From the NCBI GenBank assembly GCA_018223435.1, contig JAGTTO010000001.1, forward strand, positions 1,922,001 to 1,986,000: DNA of 64,000 nucleotides. The letters run 5' to 3'. Position numbers and translations under genes: made by a program. A model generated the notes under the pieces. It ran no database searches and was not told the origin of the DNA. It saw only the letters and a list, made by a program, of their open reading frames with translations. How positions within the stretch are numbered: the first letter of the stretch is position 1; every line of letters starts with the position of its first letter. This stretch comes from Lachnospiraceae bacterium Marseille-Q4251. Its GTDB lineage: Bacteria > Bacillota > Clostridia > Lachnospirales > Lachnospiraceae. Shown here in pieces: positions 59,489-64,000 of the stretch.

Positions 59489-60475
59489 TCAAAAAATTAT
59501 TGCTGATACAAGTTTTTCAAACTCACTTTGCGGCATATCACCGCAAATTGTATAATATCCATTTTCATATTCAAATTCGGATATATATGATTCTTCATCA
59601 GAATCCTTTATATTCCATATTTTTGTACTTATATTTTCAGCATATAACTCTACCGAATCGACAATTTCACCATCAAACTTTTGAGCACGATTAGACATTA
59701 AATCTTTTCTATACATACAAACAGATACTATTGTATCTTTGTACTTATAATAAGTAATTGCAACTCCATCTTCCGCATTTATAGAATAATCACTATATTG
59801 CATTCCTGTTGGAATATATACAACTTTTAACGCCTTTATCCCTAATTTTTCTTCAATCAAATCATAAACTTTATTTTCGCTAATCTGATTTTCAAACTCC
59901 TTCATCTTCTCATTGGTATCTATATTCATGCTTAATTCATCATTTACAATACTATTCCACGCACTTAAAATTCTAACCCTATTCGCCTCACTACTCATAC
60001 TCAGCACAAACACCCCCACCGCCACAACAGCAGCTCCAGCCACACCTTTAAATATCTTATGAATAACGGCAGACCGTTTCTTCTTGGGGTTGTTGAGGAG
60101 TTCGCGGCCAAGGCGCAGAGCTTCCCGGTCTTCGGCGGACAGCTGATCTTCCGGGCTTTCTTCCCAGATGCCTTTCTTTTTCAGCTCGCCTACGATATCG
60201 TCAAATAACTGCTGTTTTTCTTCCGGTTTCATGCGGGGAGCGCCGAGGGCTTCCTCCTCCTGAAACTCTTTCTCAGCCTGGTCGGCCACATGGATCAGAT
60301 CCTGACGGATTTTCTCATCCATTTCCTTGTCTTCCGCCATTTCCCGAGTGACGTACAGACTCTCTACTTTCTCTTTTTCCAAATCTCTATCCCTTTTCAA
60401 ATTCCTGTCCTCTTCTGCGTTTCCGCGCTGTTTTCTCCGGTTTCTTTCCTGTTTCCCTTCTTGACTTTTTCCCAT
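59489..60475 (-). CDS. Single-pass membrane protein with DUF4367-like outer domain
   Basis: 328 aa. The N-terminal half is very charged (RNRRKQRGNAEEDRNLKRDR and onward) with a helical segment (about 40-125). The TM helix is about 142-160 (IFKGVAGAAVVAVGVFVLSM). The outer C-terminal half (165-328) reads VVYIPTGMQYSDYSINAEDG and YTICGDMPQSEFEKLVSAII, like DUF4367. The layout is that of anti-sigma or sporulation-sensor proteins. Base composition changes inside the gene: the outer half (59489-60030) is AT-rich, the inner half is not, which hints at domain exchange. Confidence 0.75.
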   Translation of the reverse strand: MGKSQEGKQERNRRKQRGNAEEDRNLKRDRDLEKEKVESLYVTREMAEDKEMDEKIRQDLIHVADQAEKEFQEEEALGAPRMKPEEKQQLFDDIVGELKKKGIWEESPEDQLSAEDREALRLGRELLNNPKKKRSAVIHKIFKGVAGAAVVAVGVFVLSMSSEANRVRILSAWNSIVNDELSMNIDTNEKMKEFENQISENKVYDLIEEKLGIKALKVVYIPTGMQYSDYSINAEDGVAITYYKYKDTIVSVCMYRKDLMSNRAQKFDGEIVDSVELYAENISTKIWNIKDSDEESYISEFEYENGYYTICGDMPQSEFEKLVSAIIF

Positions 60476-60553
60476 AACAGTATAAGATGTAATGTAGAAT
60501 CTCTGTAACTGTGAAAATACTCAGCAGTTACGAATAATTTTTGGAGGAATAGC

Positions 60554-61618
60554 ATGAAACGAATTATCCTTACCGGCGGAGGCACTGCCGGACATGTAAC
60601 CCCGAACATTGCCCTTGTTCCGAAACTGAAGGAAAAAGGTTATGATATTCAGTATATTGGTTCTTATGATGGTATCGAGCGAAAGCTCATTGAAGATCTG
60701 AAGATTCCCTATTATGGAATTGCATCCGGAAAACTCCGCCGTTATTTTGATATTAAGAATTTCAGCGATCCCTTCCGTGTAATCAAAGGATACGGACAGG
60801 CCGTCCGGCTGATGAAAAAACTGAAGCCCAGCGTTGTCTTTTCCAAAGGAGGCTTCGTGGCAGTTCCCGTTGTCATGGCAGCGAAGCATTGTCATATTCC
60901 GGTCGTGATCCATGAATCCGATCTGACTCCGGGTCTGGCAAACAAGCTTTCCATTCCCTCAGCCACCAAAGTCTGCTGCAACTTTCCTGAGACCATCAGC
61001 CACATTCCGGATGGTAAAGCAGTTCTGACCGGCTCACCGATCCGTCAGGAGCTTCTCAAAGGAAACAGGCTGAAAGCTCTTGACTTCTGTGGTTTCACCG
61101 CTGACAAACCGGTACTTCTGGTCATCGGCGGCAGCCAGGGTTCTGTCATCGTCAACGATTCCATCCGCGGAATCCTGCCGGAGCTTCTGAAAACCTTCCA
61201 GGTCATTCACCTCTGCGGTAAGGGAAAACTGGACCCCACCCTGAATTATATGGATGGATATGTTCAGTACGAGTATATCAAAGATGAACTGGCCGACCTT
61301 TTTGCTCTGGCTGACATCTGCGTATCCCGTGCAGGAGCCAACGCCATCTGCGAGCTCCTTGCTTTAAGAAAACCAAATCTTCTGATTCCTCTCTCTGCCA
61401 ATGCCAGCCGGGGCGACCAGATTCTGAATGCAGAATCTTTCGAGCGCCAGGGCTTCAGCATGGTATTAAGCGAGGAAGAACTGGCACCGTCCATCCTGCT
61501 CCCGGCCATCCAGAAACTGTATGACCACCGCAGTGACTATATCGCCGCCATGGAGAAGAGCCAGCAGGGCGATGCCATTTCCACCATCATTCAGCTGATC
61601 GAGGATGCCTCTTTATGA
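60554..61618 (+). CDS. murG: UDP-N-acetylglucosamine--N-acetylmuramyl transferase
   Basis: 354-aa GT28 glycosyltransferase that makes lipid II at the inner face of the membrane. Motifs: ILTGGGTAGHVTPNIAL, the GGF in VVFSKGGFVAVPVVMAA, VIGGSQGSVIVND, and the acceptor/donor block SRAGANAICELLALRKP. Length normal. It stands outside a division/cell-wall cluster and may be a second copy; I see only this one. GGAGG precedes the ATG. Its terminator begins inside the last codons. Confidence 0.94.
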   Translation: MKRIILTGGGTAGHVTPNIALVPKLKEKGYDIQYIGSYDGIERKLIEDLKIPYYGIASGKLRRYFDIKNFSDPFRVIKGYGQAVRLMKKLKPSVVFSKGGFVAVPVVMAAKHCHIPVVIHESDLTPGLANKLSIPSATKVCCNFPETISHIPDGKAVLTGSPIRQELLKGNRLKALDFCGFTADKPVLLVIGGSQGSVIVNDSIRGILPELLKTFQVIHLCGKGKLDPTLNYMDGYVQYEYIKDELADLFALADICVSRAGANAICELLALRKPNLLIPLSANASRGDQILNAESFERQGFSMVLSEEELAPSILLPAIQKLYDHRSDYIAAMEKSQQGDAISTIIQLIEDASL

Positions 61619-61630
61619 GGCATCCTTTTT
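61603..61630 (+). terminator. murG terminator overlapping the stop codon
   Basis: GGATGCCTC-TTTAT-GAGGCATCC-TTTTT. The left arm is coding (DAS), and the TGA stop lies at the start of the right arm. Confidence 0.9.
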
Positions 61631-61645
61631 CATCTTCTGTCTGCA

Positions 61646-62173
61646 TCAGAGCAGATCATATTTGTCCTTGAACTTCCTGCGGATGTATTTTCTTGCGCGA
61701 TAAAGCTTCGCACGAAGAATCTCCGGTGAAATTCCAAGCCGTTCTGCTGCTTCTTCCTGTGACAGTTCTTCGACACAGACAGCCCAGACAATCTGATACC
61801 AGCTTTCGTTCTTTTTACGCAGAGCCGTCAGGACTTCCGTATAAAAAGCCTCCCGATTCAGCCGCTCCACAACATATTCCGCATTATCCTGCGAACAGAT
61901 ATGCACCTCTACCTCGGGCGCATCAATGTTTTCAAAACCTTTTCTTCTCTCAATCTTTCTGAAATAATCGATGATCTCATTTTTACAGCAGGTAAGCAGC
62001 CAGGCCTTTACCATTTCCTCTGAAATCACATCCATATGCTCATAATATTTCAAAAATACCTGCTGTGTACATTCTTTTGACAGCTCCTCATTGGAAAGCC
62101 GTCTCTTTGCGTACCAGAAGATAAGATCTCCATACCTGTTATAGGTATCCGTAAATCTTTCATTCTTTTTCAT
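61646..62173 (-). CDS. ECF-like RNA polymerase sigma factor
   Basis: 175 aa. Region 2: YGDLIFWYAKRRLSNEELSK and VKAWLLTCCKNEIIDYFRKI. Region 4: ELSQEEAAERLGISPEILRAKLYRARKYI in the HTH style of SigW-like factors. Basic C-terminus. There is no anti-sigma gene directly behind it; the next gene in that direction, beyond convergent murG, is the DUF4367-like membrane protein at 59489. Upstream lies the HIT gene on the same strand, 46 bp away. Confidence 0.9.
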   Translation of the reverse strand: MKKNERFTDTYNRYGDLIFWYAKRRLSNEELSKECTQQVFLKYYEHMDVISEEMVKAWLLTCCKNEIIDYFRKIERRKGFENIDAPEVEVHICSQDNAEYVVERLNREAFYTEVLTALRKKNESWYQIVWAVCVEELSQEEAAERLGISPEILRAKLYRARKYIRRKFKDKYDLL

Positions 62174-62219
62174 CAGTTGCTCTCACTCCCTGTTTATTTC
62201 TGCCTCCCGGATTTATCAA

Positions 62220-62630
62220 TCAATCCGCAAATGCTTTTAAGATCTCTTCCCTTGTTTCATCAGTCAGTGTTCCCGGTGCCCATGTAACGCCTGCGCCATC
62301 TCCCTCATAACGCGGGATCAGATGGATATGGAAATGGAATACGGTCTGTCCGGCGGCTTCTCCGTTATTCTGAACCACATTGACACCGTCACAGTGCAGC
62401 ACTTCCATCATCTTGGCTGCCATTTTCTTGGCAAGGATAAAGGCTTTCGCTGTTACCTCTTCCGGGAGCGCAATCACATTTGCATAATGCTCCTTGGGAA
62501 GAATCAGCGCATGTCCCCTGGTTGCGGGACCCAGATCCAGGATTACTCGAAAATCCTCATCCTCATACAGAGTTGCAGACGGAATCCCTCCATTTGCGAT
62601 TTTACAGAAAATGCAGTTCTCATCTTTCAT
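62220..62630 (-). CDS. HIT-family nucleotide hydrolase/transferase
   Basis: 136-aa cytoplasmic protein. N-terminal zinc half-site CIFCKIANGG, then ATRGHALILPKEHYANV and the histidine triad HFHIHLIPRYEGDG. This is the Hint/HinT form, which hydrolyses aminoacyl- or phosphoramidate-AMP. Length is complete. No strong ribosome site; a TAGAACAAT leader precedes the ATG. Confidence 0.94.
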   Translation of the reverse strand: MKDENCIFCKIANGGIPSATLYEDEDFRVILDLGPATRGHALILPKEHYANVIALPEEVTAKAFILAKKMAAKMMEVLHCDGVNVVQNNGEAAGQTVFHFHIHLIPRYEGDGAGVTWAPGTLTDETREEILKAFAD

Positions 62631-62777
62631 TGTTCTACCTCTTTTCCGCTTTTTCAGCTGTTATGAAAATTTTCCCTTACCTTTTTATGGTAAGTCTTTT
62701 GTAAAATTATGTCAATGAAATATGTTTGCTATTTTCCGTTTTGAATGCTAGACTTTTTTCATGGAGGTTGTGATTTT

Positions 62778-63497
62778 ATGAAAGAAAAAGAAAGAGAAAT
62801 TCAGAAATTGAAAGAGGAACATCACCTGGCCCTTTCCCGGATCTCTCATGAGATCCGAAATCCGGTCACACTGATCAACAGTTCCATGCAGCTGATCGAA
62901 GCAGAACATCCGGAAGTCTTAAGTTTTGACCTCTGGGACGATATGAAAAAAGATATGCTTTTTCTCCGGAGACTCCTCGACGAGCTCTCCGGCTACAATA
63001 ACGGCGAAAAGATCCACCCGGAGGCACTGGAGCTTTCTTCCTTTCTAAGAGAGATCGCTTCCAATGCCAGACTGCTCTCACCCGACCCGAATATCCGTTT
63101 TTCAACCCGTTTTCCCGAAGAACTCCCCACAATAAACGGCGATCCGGTAAAGCTTCGCCAGGCCATCACGAATCTTCTCCGGAACGCTTTTGAATCCGGG
63201 GCAACGGAGGTTCTCTTTTCCTGCCTTTGCGATAAAGACGGGCTTGTGATCCAGGTGACGGATAACGGCATCGGTATTTCCCCGGAGATTCAGGATGAGA
63301 TCTTTACGCCCTTTGTCACCCACAAGAAGAACGGTACCGGCCTTGGTCTCCCGCTGGTTCAGCGGGTCGCCAGAGCTCACGGCGGTGACATCACTTATTC
63401 TTCCGGGAAAGAGGGAACGACCTTCAGTTTCCGTCTTCCGACCAGTATCGCCGCCAGCACAAAGCCTGCTGCCATACCGCCCAAGTGCGCCATATAG
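62778..63497 (+). CDS. Soluble sensor histidine kinase (HisKA-HATPase)
   Basis: 239 aa without TM segment or sensor domain. A short coiled coil (1-20), H-box with His24 (SRISHEIRNPVTLIN), N-box AITNLLRNAFESG, G1 VTDNGIGIS, F-box and G2 KKNGTGLGLPLVQRVARAHG. It resembles the kinase core of KinB/NtrB types. Start ATG 62778 with GGAGG 10 bases upstream. No response regulator is adjacent. The last ~18 residues (after TFSFRLP) are read antisense to the end of the rhomboid gene, 103 bp of overlap. Confidence 0.9.
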   Translation: MKEKEREIQKLKEEHHLALSRISHEIRNPVTLINSSMQLIEAEHPEVLSFDLWDDMKKDMLFLRRLLDELSGYNNGEKIHPEALELSSFLREIASNARLLSPDPNIRFSTRFPEELPTINGDPVKLRQAITNLLRNAFESGATEVLFSCLCDKDGLVIQVTDNGIGISPEIQDEIFTPFVTHKKNGTGLGLPLVQRVARAHGGDITYSSGKEGTTFSFRLPTSIAASTKPAAIPPKCAI

Positions 63498-64000
63498 TCC
63501 ACACCGGTTGACACGAAACCATCTGCCAGCGTCAGAAGCGCCATAACTGCCAGGCGCTGGCCGCTGGTCCCCGGGAGTTTTCCCCGATGGCGCACCACCA
63601 GGAACACCAATGCGCCCACCACAGCGAAGATCGCTCCGGAAGCTCCTGCCGATATCGCATAGTTTCCGGTAATCATTTCCTTTGCGAGGGAAAGGAGGTT
63701 TCCTGCCAGTCCTCCGAGAAAATAGATCAGGATAAAACGGAATTTTCCGATCATTTTTTCCAGCAGATCCCCTAAGAAAATCAGCGTCAGCATATTTCCA
63801 AAGAGATGCTCGATGCCAAAGTGCAGAAACATGGACGTAAACAGCCGGTAATACTCCCCATTTTCCAGGATCAGCGGCCCATAAGCCGCTCCGTGCGCCA
63901 GCATGTAAGCTCCATTTTCCGTATTGCCTCGGAAATCCATCACAAAAAAGATCAGAATGTTGACCACCACCAGCGTCAATGTGATCTTTCCCCTCGATCT
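63395..64000 (-). CDS. Rhomboid intramembrane serine protease, N-terminus outside window
   Basis: Partial gene, 201 codons plus stop, open across the right edge (the upstream codons read RSRGKITL). Six membrane helices; catalytic Ser in ISAGASGAIFAVVG and His in DYMAHLGGMAAGF; the loop RLFTSMFLHFGIEHLFGNML carries the conserved HxxxN part. Cleaves membrane proteins inside the bilayer. Converges on the histidine kinase and overlaps its 3' end. Confidence 0.93.
   Translation of the reverse strand, partial: RSRGKITLTLVVVNILIFFVMDFRGNTENGAYMLAHGAAYGPLILENGEYYRLFTSMFLHFGIEHLFGNMLTLIFLGDLLEKMIGKFRFILIYFLGGLAGNLLSLAKEMITGNYAISAGASGAIFAVVGALVFLVVRHRGKLPGTSGQRLAVMALLTLADGFVSTGVDYMAHLGGMAAGFVLAAILVGRRKLKVVPSFPEE

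Noticed and set aside
1..64000. CRISPR arrays, rRNA and tRNA genes
   Set aside because: No regularly spaced repeats, no rRNA signature and no tRNA cloverleaf were found by eye. A dedicated scan could still find a tRNA I missed.

Overview
The window reads as chromosome of an anaerobic, spore-forming Firmicute of the class Clostridia, most likely a gut Lachnospiraceae. The reasons are strong AGGAGG ribosome-binding sites, a reverse rubrerythrin and PerR-like pair, a SpoIIQ homologue, a T-box in front of ileS, a c-di-GMP-I riboswitch, several YesM/YesN-type two-component systems beside sugar ABC transporters, and BspA-like surface repeats. I cannot settle the genus. No rRNA, tRNA or CRISPR array is visible.

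1-7.1 kb: sugar uptake and sensing. A ribose/galactose-type permease and ATPase lie downstream of a three-gene sensor operon (YesN regulator, YesM kinase with a Cache domain, membrane-anchored sugar-binding protein). 7.2-12.3 kb: housekeeping and stress genes (RluA, a large SH3b-NlpC/P60 hydrolase with a WalR-like box, thioredoxin reductase, PerR-like regulator, rubrerythrin), with matching palindromes behind the regulator and rubrerythrin promoters. 12.3-16.1 kb: accessory patch with an acetyltransferase, an IS200/IS605 element (tnpA, tnpB), a 143-bp MITE with 8-bp target duplication, and fragments of a LOG-type and a nucleoside phosphorylase gene. 16.1-20.4 kb: Ser/Thr kinase, XRE regulator, zinc-ribbon/beta-helix membrane protein and BspA-like surface protein.

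20.4-37.7 kb: carbohydrate island. An AraC-type membrane regulator faces an LplABC-type transporter. A MalEFG-type transporter ends in a GH78 alpha-L-rhamnosidase gene and is preceded by its own kinase/regulator pair. A GH4 enzyme (MelA-like) diverges from an AraC regulator. 37.7-41.7 kb: TelA/XpaC operon, hemolysin III, GIY-YIG protein. 41.8-50.5 kb: SpoIIQ-like protein, glycogen phosphorylase, isoleucyl-tRNA synthetase with T-box leader, TSCPD protein. 49.5-55.9 kb: a PPEP-like secreted metalloprotease under a c-di-GMP riboswitch, diverging from a transglutaminase lipoprotein and a compact type IV pilus-like operon (PilC, pilin-like proteins, PilT). 55.9-64 kb: beta-CASP nuclease, an unrecognised Cys-rich protein, an AT-rich patch with a secreted protein and a DUF4367-like membrane protein, murG, an ECF-like sigma factor, HIT protein, soluble histidine kinase and a partial rhomboid protease.

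Across these regions runs a family of about 33-bp palindromes (five copies, mostly at gene 3' ends, one translated inside a kinase). There are also two IS66-like miniature insertions with perfect 8-bp duplications, and a 45-bp promoter shared by two signalling operons 17 kb apart. The best candidates for undescribed biology are the small pilus-like operon next to the c-di-GMP-controlled protease, and the kinase/XRE/zinc-ribbon module.
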